A DNA stretch of 6,137 nucleotides from VAZQ01 sp040510815 (GTDB lineage Bacteria; Pseudomonadota; Alphaproteobacteria; Rhizobiales; Xanthobacteraceae), in NCBI GenBank assembly GCA_040510815.1, contig JBEVIH010000330.1, forward strand, positions 1-6,137, written 5' to 3'. The notes beneath the pieces are model-generated. The model searched no databases. It worked only from the letters and a program-made list of their open reading frames with translations, and was not told where the DNA came from. This document shows positions 1 to 5,166 of the stretch, in pieces. A program made the translations under genes and the position numbers. The number at the start of each line of letters is the position of its first letter. Within the stretch, counting starts at the first letter, position 1.

Positions 1-247
1 GCGAGGAGCCGCAGCCGAAATTGTCGCCGGCGACCAGGATCCTGGCCTTGCGGTAGGCCGGCTTGTTGAGCACGAAATCCGGGTTCTCGCTGCCGTCGTC
101 GCGGTAGCGCTTCTCCGAGAACAGGCCCGTGCCCAGCCCGGTGCGCTTGATGGTCTTGAGGTACTGCTTGGGGATGATCATGTCGGTGTCGACGTTGATC
201 ATGTGCAGCGGCGCCGCGACGCCTTCGAGGGTGGTGAACTTCTGCAT
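1..247 (-). CDS. leuD: 3-isopropylmalate dehydratase small subunit, N-terminal part (runs off left edge)
   Basis: LeuD is the small (swivel-domain) subunit of isopropylmalate isomerase (EC 4.2.1.33). With LeuC it converts 2-isopropylmalate to 3-isopropylmalate in cytoplasmic leucine biosynthesis. The visible 82 residues start MQKFTTLEGVAAPLHMINVD. They continue through TDMIIPKQYLKTIKRTGLG, a GLFSEKRY segment and NPDFVLNKPAYR to DNFGCGSS, the conserved substrate-binding loop that breaks at the window edge. The usual family length is about 200 residues, so roughly 60% is missing off the edge, not deleted. The ATG at 245-247 is chosen because a GAAGGAAA Shine-Dalgarno sits 5 nt upstream and the N-terminus matches the family. 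Its partner leuC is on the same strand about 5 kb upstream; the gene immediately upstream is an unrelated membrane protein. Identification is very secure. Confidence 0.97.
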   Translation of the reverse strand, partial: MQKFTTLEGVAAPLHMINVDTDMIIPKQYLKTIKRTGLGTGLFSEKRYRDDGSENPDFVLNKPAYRKARILVAGDNFGCGSS

Positions 248-252
248 CGTCG

Positions 253-260
253 TTTCCTTC
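253..260 (-). promoter_or_regulatory. Shine-Dalgarno of leuD
   Basis: On the minus strand GAAGGAAA lies 5 nt before the leuD ATG. It fixes the start codon and shows that leuD is translated independently of the upstream membrane-protein gene, whose stop is 81 nt away. Confidence 0.8.
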
Positions 261-270
261 AGCGAGGGCC

Positions 271-301
271 ATCTCATGGCGGTTCCGCCGCCGCGGGTCA
301 A
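271..301 (-). promoter_or_regulatory. possible promoter in front of leuD
   Basis: In the 81-nt gap between the membrane-protein stop and leuD, the minus strand has CTTGACC (TTGACC at 301 to 296), a good -35 match for alphaproteobacteria. About 18-19 nt later comes a weak -10-like ATGAGAT. If real, it would let leuD be expressed apart from the upstream genes, which would make sense given its distance from leuC. The -10 match is poor, so this is only a candidate. Read-through from the membrane-protein gene is the alternative. Confidence 0.22.
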
Positions 302-328
302 GAGCGCAGCCCTTATCTGCAGCTCTCT

Positions 329-1033
329 CTAATGGTGGGCGTGATGGTGCCCGCCGCCGGGCGGGACGAGATCGAGGCCGGCCAGCACCAGGAACACCGC
401 GCCGGTCGCGATCAGTGCGGCGCTCCAGATGAGGTCGAGGTTGATCCAGGCGCGGCGCAGCACCGCGACGCCGACCCAGGCATAGACCAGCCAGGCGATC
501 GCGCCGGCAGCGGCGAGCATCGCCAGCGTGTGCACCGTCACCGCCAGCAGCCCGGTCCAGAGCGAGCCGGCGAACACCGCCAGCGCCGCGTCGTGGGCGC
601 CGTGCGGCGGGCTGCCCGTGGCCGGCAGCTCGAGCAGCACCGGCATCACCATCAGCCCGGCACCGTGCGCGGTCGCCATCAGGAACGACCACAGCGCGAG
701 ATCGGCGAACCCGACATTCATGCCGAACCGCAACTGGTGGCGATAGCCGCGCGCGAGGTGCCAGGCGCCGAAGCCGATCAGGGCAAGCGCGGCGGCGAGG
801 CGCAGCCAGGTCGCGTCGATCGCCGGGCGGGCGACGGCGACGAGCGCGACCGCGAGCGCGATCGCGGCGGCGTGGCCGAGCGCGATCGGCGGCAGCGCCT
901 GCGCCACCGCGGCGGCGCTGCCGCGCTGCAGCCCGAGGGCGACCGCGAACAGCCAGCCCATCGCCGGGTTGACGCCGTGAAACAGCCCGAGCCCGACGAG
1001 CGCCAGCCACGGCCATAGCCCAGACGCGGTCAT
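329..1033 (-). CDS. six-helix membrane protein with HGVNPAMGW motif and His-rich C-terminus
   Basis: This is a 234-residue hydrophobic protein of the inner membrane, function unknown. About six membrane segments can be seen: roughly residues 6-34, 47-68, 76-94, 111-134, 150-192 (long enough for two passes) and 201-222. Two His-Gly motifs lie in or next to helices: HGVNPAMGW (19-27) and AHGAGLMVMP (122-131). The tail is GGGHHHAHH, a plausible divalent-metal site. His motifs in helices plus a His tail recall Ni/Co and HupE/UreJ-type transporters, but the specific HX4DH signature is absent, so I give no family name. The ATG at 1031-1033 is kept because the first helix starts directly after it. 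It lies only 3 nt from repeat copy A, so its 5' leader is repeat sequence and only a weak GGGA stands in for a ribosome site. It is downstream of and codirectional with the SBP56 gene (164-nt gap), suggesting co-transcription and perhaps metal supply to that enzyme (inference). Confidence 0.85.
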   Translation of the reverse strand: MTASGLWPWLALVGLGLFHGVNPAMGWLFAVALGLQRGSAAAVAQALPPIALGHAAAIALAVALVAVARPAIDATWLRLAAALALIGFGAWHLARGYRHQLRFGMNVGFADLALWSFLMATAHGAGLMVMPVLLELPATGSPPHGAHDAALAVFAGSLWTGLLAVTVHTLAMLAAAGAIAWLVYAWVGVAVLRRAWINLDLIWSAALIATGAVFLVLAGLDLVPPGGGHHHAHH

Positions 1034-1036
1034 GAT

Positions 1037-1183
1037 CGCGTGTCCCGGATGCGGTGCAGCGCGAGCGACAGCGAAGCGGTGCACCGCTGATCCGGGACCG
1101 TTGCGAACATGGTTTGCGTAACGATCCCGGGTCTGCATCGCATCATTCCGCTTCGCTTCATGCTGCGCTGCGCCCGGGACACG
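1037..1183. repeat. dispersed imperfect palindromic repeat, copy A
   Basis: The element begins and ends with a 10-bp terminal inverted repeat, CGTGTCCCGG (1039-1048) and CCGGGACACG (1174-1183). It continues inward as GCAGCGC (1056-1062) pairing with GCGCTGC (1165-1171). Inside lie the perfect palindrome GCGGTGCACCGC (1076-1087) and an imperfect hairpin at 1092-1130. Three blocks of 26, 26 and 23 nt are identical to copy B at 5067-5265 in the same orientation. The whole can fold into a branched cruciform. It carries no coding capacity of its own and resembles a MITE or REP-like element. It almost fills the gap between the SBP56 stop and the membrane-protein start. From memory, similar palindromes are frequent in Bradyrhizobium and Rhodopseudomonas. 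Confidence 0.88.
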
Positions 1184-1197
1184 CCGCTCGTGTCGCC

Positions 1198-2592
1198 TCA
1201 CGGATAGCAGTACGAATCGGACGAGCAGTCGCCGCCCTGCAGCCGGACCTGATGCGGCAGGTGGCCCTTCGGCCATTCGATGAAGAATTTCGGGTCGAAC
1301 GCGATGCCGCCGTTGGGCGCGGCGTCGAGCTTGACCATCCAGCCGTCGAAGCCGCCCTCGTAGAACTGCGGATCGATGGCGCCGTAGAGCGAGTTGGTGA
1401 AATAGACGCGGCGGCCGTCGCGGCTGACCTCCACCATCTGCGGGCCGCCGCCGAGCTTGCCGTTCTTGGCGCCGGGATGGCCGGCGCGCGAGACGATCCC
1501 GCCGATCCGCACCTTGCCGGTGAGCTTGGGGTTGAGCGGGTCGGAGACGTCGTATTGCTGCAGGTCGCCGGTGCCCCAGCACGACACGTAGAGGAAGCGG
1601 TCGTCCATCGACAGGTCGATGTCGGTGACCAGCGGCGGGCAGGCGCCGAAGCCCTTGAGCACCGGCGGCAGCAGGGCGGGATCGGCCGGCTCGGCCGGGA
1701 TCGAGATGATCTTCTTCACCGCCCACTTGTTGCCGTCGCGGTACCAGGTCCAGATCGAGGACGAGAGGTCCTTGAGGCTGATCACGCAGTTGACGAAGCC
1801 GTGCGCCTTGGTCGGGTCGTGCGCCGGGCGCAGCTCGAACACCAGCTGGTGCTCCTCGCCGAAGTCGATCTCCTGCAGGTGCTTGCGCTTGGTGAGGTCC
1901 CAGAAGTTCAGCCGGCGGCCGTACTTGCTGCCGAGCAGGATCTCCGGCACCAGCCCGTTCTCGAAGGTGTCGGGCGTGCCCCATTCGCTGGTCACCATGG
2001 TGTCGTGGCCGAGATGCCACCAGGCGTCGTAGGCAAGCTGCTGCGGGCCGCGGTCGATCTCCCAGCGGCCGAGCGGCTCGAAGCTCTCGTGATCCATGAC
2101 GAAGACGCCGCCCGGCGCCTTGCCGTCCTTGTTGCCGAGCGCCGCCACGTAGATGCCGCCCGGCCCGCAATGGATGGTGTGCGGACGGGAGTAGCCGGTC
2201 TTCTCCGCGATCTCCTGCGGCTCGATGGTCTTGACGAGCTTCGGGTTGCGCGGGTCGGGCTTGGTGTCGAGGATGTAGATGCGCGAGGAGCGCAGGCCCG
2301 GGACCACGAGGTAGCGCCGCTCCACATGCGGATGCGGCATCTGCGGGCACAGGCACGACGAGCAGGCGTTCCAGCCGAAATGGTGAAACTCGTCGCCGGT
2401 ATTGGGCACCGACACCGTGCCGACGATCTTGGAATAGGACGACGATTTCGGATCGACGTCGACGACCGCGATGCCGTCGGGTTTCTTGCGCGCCGGGTCG
2501 AACGCCGCCACATAGGTGATCGTCTCGGCTGGCGCCTGCATCGCCGTGCGCGGCGACGGATAGAAGGTCGGATCGGGGGTCCAGGTGGCCAT
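1198..2592 (-). CDS. mtoX: SBP56-family selenium-binding protein / methanethiol oxidase
   Basis: This is a 464-residue, full-length homologue of SELENBP1/SBP56. Characterised members are copper-dependent methanethiol oxidases (EC 1.8.3.4), turning methanethiol, O2 and water into formaldehyde, H2S and H2O2. Family marks visible are EFHHFGWNACSSC (68-80), SSRIYILDTKPDPRNPKL (102-119), RPHTIHC (136-142), WWHLGHDTMVTSEWG (191-205), LSMDDRFLYVSCWGTGDL (327-344), GGGPQMVEVS (381-390) and the end GGDCSSDSYCYP, where animal proteins end in GGDCSSDIWI. Metal and redox candidates are H70, H71, C77, C80, H138, H141, H193 and H196. The ATG at 2590-2592 has a strong GGAGGAAG ribosome site. Upstream in frame there is no start codon before a TGA 26 codons away, so no signal peptide can be added. 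The protein should therefore be cytoplasmic, unlike what I recall of the exported Hyphomicrobium MtoX. The SCO1- and MauG-type genes I associate with that operon are absent here. Family is certain; the exact substrate is inferred. Confidence 0.93.
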   Translation of the reverse strand: MATWTPDPTFYPSPRTAMQAPAETITYVAAFDPARKKPDGIAVVDVDPKSSSYSKIVGTVSVPNTGDEFHHFGWNACSSCLCPQMPHPHVERRYLVVPGLRSSRIYILDTKPDPRNPKLVKTIEPQEIAEKTGYSRPHTIHCGPGGIYVAALGNKDGKAPGGVFVMDHESFEPLGRWEIDRGPQQLAYDAWWHLGHDTMVTSEWGTPDTFENGLVPEILLGSKYGRRLNFWDLTKRKHLQEIDFGEEHQLVFELRPAHDPTKAHGFVNCVISLKDLSSSIWTWYRDGNKWAVKKIISIPAEPADPALLPPVLKGFGACPPLVTDIDLSMDDRFLYVSCWGTGDLQQYDVSDPLNPKLTGKVRIGGIVSRAGHPGAKNGKLGGGPQMVEVSRDGRRVYFTNSLYGAIDPQFYEGGFDGWMVKLDAAPNGGIAFDPKFFIEWPKGHLPHQVRLQGGDCSSDSYCYP

Positions 2593-2792
2593 ATCGAGCT
2601 TCCTCCGCTGCTGGCGCTGACGGGCGTCGTGCCGACGTTCGGTGACAGGACGATGTCCGGATCGCCCCTCAATCTAGCCCGTCCGCAGCCGTTCCCGCTT
2701 TCAGGATAGCTTTATTTTTCCTTGAGAAAACCGCCTTTTGCAGCCCGGGCGGTGCTAGGGTGCGCCCGGCCACGGTCGGAAAAAACCGGCGA
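2593..2792. promoter_or_regulatory. divergent regulatory region between SBP56 and the wHTH-hydrolase gene
   Basis: This 200-nt non-coding gap separates two divergent starts and must hold both promoters. It contains the clearest AT-rich patch of the window (about 2703-2738, including CTTTATTTTTCCTTGAGAAA). On the minus strand a TATCCT -10-like hexamer (2708 to 2703) lies in that patch, without a convincing -35. A short palindrome CGTCGTGCCGACG (2625-2637, 5-bp arms) sits near the SBP56 start and could be an operator. By analogy with other divergent regulator-target pairs, the wHTH protein may bind here. Promoter elements are not assigned with certainty. Confidence 0.5.
2599..2606 (-). promoter_or_regulatory. 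Shine-Dalgarno of the SBP56 gene
   Basis: GGAGGAAG on the minus strand ends 6 nt before the ATG. It is among the strongest ribosome sites in the window, supporting efficient translation and this start. Confidence 0.85.
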
Positions 2793-4076
2793 ATGCGCTT
2801 CCTGTTCGGCAATTACACCCTCGATGCGGATCGGCGCGAGCTGCGCTGCGGCGGCGACCTGGTGCCGGTCGAGCCGCAGGTGTTCGACCTGCTGCTGCAC
2901 GTGATCCGCAACCGGGATCGCGTGGTCAGCAAGGATGATCTCCTGGCGGCGGTCTGGAACGGGCGGATCGTCTCTGAGTCGACCGTAAGCCAACGGATCA
3001 ACGCGGCGCGGCGCGCGATCGGAGACAGCGGCGAGCAGCAGAAATTCATCCGCACCGTAGCCCGTCGCGGCATTCGCTTCGTCGGCGAGGTGCGCGACGA
3101 GCCGCCGGATGCCCGCCGCCCGGATGCCGTGGTCGCGCCGCCGGTCACGCCGGCCACAATCATCGCTCCGGCTCCGATACCTCTCCAGCAGGTGACGTTC
3201 TGTCGAGCGCCCGACGGGGTCAATCTTGCGGTCGCAGCGGCCGGGGACGGCCTGCCGGTGGTCAAGACCGGCACCTGGCTGACCCATCTCGAGTATGACT
3301 GGCAAAGCCCGGTCTGGTCGCCCCTGCTCGCGCGCCTGGCGGCCCGGTTCCAGCTGATCCGCTACGATCCGCGCGGCTGCGGCTTGTCCGATCGGGAGCC
3401 CGCGGACATCTCGTTCGAGGCTTTCGTGCAAGACCTCGAAGCGGTGGTGGACGCGCAGGGCCTCAGGCGGTTCGCGCTCGTGGGCATCTCGCAGGGCGCC
3501 GCCGTATCCGTCGCCTATGCGGTGCGTCATCCCGATCGCGTGTCACGGCTGGTTCTTTCCGGCGGGTACGCGTTGGGCCGGCGCAAGCGCGGCGACGACG
3601 CCGACGTCGCCATGCAGGAGGCGCTATTCACGCTGATCCAGCACGGCTGGGGGCAGGACAATCCGGCCTTCCGGCAGGTCTTCACCTCGCTCTTCATCCC
3701 CGATGGGACGCCCGAGCAGACGCAGTGGCTGAACGACCTGCAGCGGGTGTCGACCTCGCCCGAGAATGCGATCCGGGTGCGACGCGCCACCGAGAACGTC
3801 GACATCACCGGGCTGCTGCCGCGGGTGACCGCTCCGACGCTGGTGTTGCACAGCCGCGGCGATGCGCTGATTCCGTTCGAGATGGGTCGCATGCTGGCTA
3901 GCGGCATCCCTGGCGCGCGGTTCGTCGAGCTCGAAAGCCGCAATCACTTGCCCGTCGCCCAGGAGCGGGCCTGGCCACGCTACATCGGCGAGATCTGCGA
4001 TTTTCTCGGGCAAGAAGACCGGAGCCGGTTGCGGCTGGTGACGTCGTCCGGCAAGCGCGCGCGCAATTCGGCCTGA
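2793..4076 (+). CDS. winged-helix DNA-binding domain fused to alpha/beta hydrolase (one-component regulator)
   Basis: This 427-residue protein has two domains. Residues 1-100 form an OmpR/PhoB-type winged helix (Trans_reg_C). It opens FLFGNYTLDADRREL, has a recognition helix around VSESTVSQRINAARRAIGD (60-78) and a wing FIRTVARRGIRFVGEV (85-100). A Pro/Ala-rich linker (about 101-133) with no membrane helix follows, so unlike CadC this is a soluble protein. Residues 134-410 are an alpha/beta hydrolase with YDPRGCGLSD (191-200), the nucleophile elbow GISQG (Ser233), an acid in HSRGD (Asp357) and a late NHLP (His385). The triad therefore looks intact. I infer a cytoplasmic transcription factor that senses, and may hydrolyse, a small ligand. 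It is divergent from SBP56 and may regulate it. The ATG at 2793 is preferred because the family N-terminus starts there; a GTG at 2760 would add 11 unsupported residues. Its ribosome site is weak. It could instead be mainly an enzyme with a DNA-binding tether. Confidence 0.88.
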   Translation: MRFLFGNYTLDADRRELRCGGDLVPVEPQVFDLLLHVIRNRDRVVSKDDLLAAVWNGRIVSESTVSQRINAARRAIGDSGEQQKFIRTVARRGIRFVGEVRDEPPDARRPDAVVAPPVTPATIIAPAPIPLQQVTFCRAPDGVNLAVAAAGDGLPVVKTGTWLTHLEYDWQSPVWSPLLARLAARFQLIRYDPRGCGLSDREPADISFEAFVQDLEAVVDAQGLRRFALVGISQGAAVSVAYAVRHPDRVSRLVLSGGYALGRRKRGDDADVAMQEALFTLIQHGWGQDNPAFRQVFTSLFIPDGTPEQTQWLNDLQRVSTSPENAIRVRRATENVDITGLLPRVTAPTLVLHSRGDALIPFEMGRMLASGIPGARFVELESRNHLPVAQERAWPRYIGEICDFLGQEDRSRLRLVTSSGKRARNSA

Positions 4077-4085
4077 GGCCGCCGC

Positions 4086-4514
4086 TCACTCCACGACCGC
4101 CTCGATCGCCTCCATGTCCCCATCGGAGAGGCCGAAATGGTGGCCGATCTCGTGCACCAGCACGTGGGTGATGATGGCGCCCAAGGTCTCCTCGTGCTCG
4201 GCCCAGTAGTCGAGGATCGGGCGGCGGTAGAGCCAGATCATGTTCGGCATCTGCACCGGCGCGCTGTCGGAGCGGAACGGCAGGCCGACGCCCTGGAACA
4301 GGCCGAGCAGGTCGAACTCGGTTTGCGCGCCGAGCTCGTCGAGCACCTCGTCGGTCGGGAAGTCCTCCACGCGGATCACCAGGCCCTCGCACAGCGCGCG
4401 GAATTTCTGCGGCAGCCGGGCGAACGCGGTCTCGGCGAGCGCCTCGAGCTCGGCGAGCGAGGGCGCCTTGAGCGGCCGCCAGGCCAGCGGATCGGAAAAC
4501 GGAGTATCGGCCAT
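4086..4514 (-). CDS. small zincin-like metallopeptidase family protein (HExxHxxGxxD)
   Basis: This 142-residue protein matches the small bacterial 'possible zinc metallopeptidase' family (DUF1025, PF06262 as I recall it). The core is HVLVHEIGHHFGLSD. H111, E112 and H115 form HExxH, followed by G118 and D121, the extended zincin pattern with Asp as probable third zinc ligand. Upstream segments APSLAELEALAETAFARLPQ (17-36) and DLLGLFQGVGLPFRS (68-82) are typical of the family, as is the region around NMIWLYRRPILDYW (91-104). No signal peptide or membrane helix is seen, so it is likely cytoplasmic. Its physiological substrate is not known to me. It converges on the wHTH-hydrolase gene, with only 9 nt between the two stop codons and no terminator visible there. 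The ATG at 4512-4514 has no Shine-Dalgarno in front (the upstream bases are CTTTACAACAACACC), so translation may be weak or the message leaderless. Alternative starts further in would cut the N-terminal helix. Confidence 0.9.
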   Translation of the reverse strand: MADTPFSDPLAWRPLKAPSLAELEALAETAFARLPQKFRALCEGLVIRVEDFPTDEVLDELGAQTEFDLLGLFQGVGLPFRSDSAPVQMPNMIWLYRRPILDYWAEHEETLGAIITHVLVHEIGHHFGLSDGDMEAIEAVVE

Positions 4515-4532
4515 GGTGTTGTTGTAAAGCGG

Positions 4533-4549
4533 TTTCAACCAAACTGAAA
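4533..4549. promoter_or_regulatory. AT-rich inverted repeat upstream of the metallopeptidase gene
   Basis: TTTCA (4533-4537) and TGAAA (4545-4549) form a 5-bp inverted repeat with a 7-nt centre, 18 nt upstream of the metallopeptidase ATG. It is the most AT-rich spot of this intergenic region and sits where a promoter or operator would be expected. The spacing suits a dimeric repressor site, but no regulator can be named. Confidence 0.3.
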
Positions 4550-4584
4550 TCGTCCGGCATGGTCTGCGCAATTGCCGCGGGCTC

Positions 4585-4611
4585 CCACCCTCCCCCTCCA
4601 GGGGAGGGTGG
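4585..4611. repeat. GC-rich 11-bp hairpin, probable dispersed intergenic element
   Basis: CCACCCTCCCC (4585-4595) and GGGGAGGGTGG (4601-4611) are perfect reverse complements around the 5-nt loop CTCCA. It lies between two divergent genes, with no U-tract on either strand, so it is not a standard terminator. From memory, very similar CCCTCCCC...GGGGAGGGT hairpins are scattered between genes in many Rhizobiales genomes. Because it lies in the 5' leader region of neither gene with certainty, its role is unknown. Confidence 0.75.
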
Positions 4612-4663
4612 CACCGAGTTCGCGGCGCCGCCGATGGCGCATGCACGTCGGCGCAGGCGGGCG

Positions 4664-4692
4664 TTGACGGCAGCGCCGCGATGGGCGAGCGT
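4664..4692 (+). promoter_or_regulatory. possible promoter of the small exported protein gene
   Basis: TTGACG at 4664-4669 is a good -35 match. The region 17-19 nt downstream (GAGCGTAC) is a poor -10. If used, transcription would start near 4700, between the ATGs at 4681 and 4726, which supports the later start codon for the gene. Confidence 0.22.
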
Positions 4693-4725
4693 ACGCGCGG
4701 GATGGAGCAGCAGGCGCGGGCCGCC

Positions 4726-5064
4726 ATGAGAACGAAACGAGCGCTGGCAATCGCCGCCGCCGCGGCCGGGCTGATCGTGCTCGGCCTGCCGACGGGCGAC
4801 GACGCGCGCGCGCAAACCGCCGGCGCCGAGCGCGATGCCGCGCTGGCGGCGCGCGCCCAGGCGCAAACGCGGCCGCGCACCCGCATCCGGGTGACGCCGG
4901 GCTATCCTTACCGAACTACTCCGACCGACTATCCGACCCCCTACCCGATCGAATTCCCCGGACCCGGCTACGTGCGCGAATGCAAGTCGTGGCTGGTGCA
5001 GGAATTCCGCCCGAGCGGCCCCGTCATCACGCCCCAGATGCGCTGCTGGTGGGTGCGGGGGTAA
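4726..5064 (+). CDS. small exported Tyr/Pro-rich protein with two cysteines
   Basis: This is a 112-residue hypothetical protein. Residues 1-29 form a classic Sec signal peptide: MRTKR, then the hydrophobic stretch ALAIAAAAAGLIVLGL, then a likely cleavage DDARA|Q after residue 29. The mature part is Ala/Arg-rich at first, then Tyr/Pro/Thr-rich (about 58-82, for example GYPYRTTPTDYPTPYPIEF). It ends with a compact segment containing YVRECKSWLVQEFRPSG (82-98) and QMRCWWVRG. Cys86 and Cys107 are the only cysteines and could form a disulfide in the periplasm. I recognise this as the type of short conserved hypothetical common in Bradyrhizobium relatives but know no function. The ATG at 4726 is chosen over in-frame ATGs at 4681 and 4702 because it puts the charged n-region at the very start; the ribosome site is weak for all three. 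It is divergent from the metallopeptidase gene and ends at a strong intrinsic terminator. Confidence 0.82.
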   Translation: MRTKRALAIAAAAAGLIVLGLPTGDDARAQTAGAERDAALAARAQAQTRPRTRIRVTPGYPYRTTPTDYPTPYPIEFPGPGYVRECKSWLVQEFRPSGPVITPQMRCWWVRG

Positions 5065-5093
5065 CGCGCGTGTCCCGGATGCGGTGCAGCGCA

Positions 5094-5130
5094 CCGGAAG
5101 TCGGGTGTTCCCGACTTCCGGCACTTTTTT
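5094..5130 (+). terminator. intrinsic terminator of the small exported protein gene
   Basis: A perfect 12-bp stem, CCGGAAGTCGGG (5094-5105) with CCCGACTTCCGG (5110-5121) and tetraloop TGTT, is followed after CAC by six T (5125-5130). It lies 29 nt after the plus-strand stop. This is a textbook Rho-independent terminator for plus-strand transcription. The minus strand has A instead of U after the stem, so it should not stop leuC transcripts. Confidence 0.85.
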
Positions 5131-5138
5131 ATTGAGTG

Positions 5139-5166
5139 TCGCAAGTCGGAAACATCCGACTTGCGA
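5139..5166. repeat. second 12-bp hairpin, inverted partner of the terminator hairpin
   Basis: TCGCAAGTCGGA (5139-5150) and TCCGACTTGCGA (5155-5166) pair perfectly around the loop AACA. Its reverse complement shares the core AAGTCGG, loop TGTT and CCGACTT with the terminator hairpin at 5094-5121. The two are therefore diverged copies in inverted orientation, 17 nt apart, with complementary loops. On the minus strand it is the first of the two nested hairpins met after leuC, but no U-tract follows it. Confidence 0.85.

Noticed and set aside
203..1018. Plus-strand open frame opposite the membrane protein
   Set aside because: Arg/Gly/Gln/His-rich shadow translation with no domains; the minus-strand frame has a clean membrane-protein pattern.
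1034..2356. Apparent N-terminal extension of the membrane protein through repeat copy A and across SBP56 in another frame
   Set aside because: The extension is low-complexity Arg/Ala/Pro-rich shadow sequence. The protein becomes sensible only from the ATG at 1033, where the first membrane helix begins.
1054..2709. Long plus-strand open frame (551 codons) opposite the SBP56 gene
   Set aside because: Its translation is low-complexity Arg/Ala/Val/Leu/Asp-rich with no family resemblance. It is the GC-rich antisense shadow of SBP56, which has a clear family match and ribosome site.
2760..2792. GTG at 2760 as start of the wHTH-hydrolase
   Set aside because: It would add 11 residues unlike the family N-terminus and has no better ribosome site than the ATG at 2793.
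2712..3530. Minus-strand frame opposite the wHTH-hydrolase gene
   Set aside because: No recognisable domain, and it overlaps the two well-supported domains coded on the plus strand.
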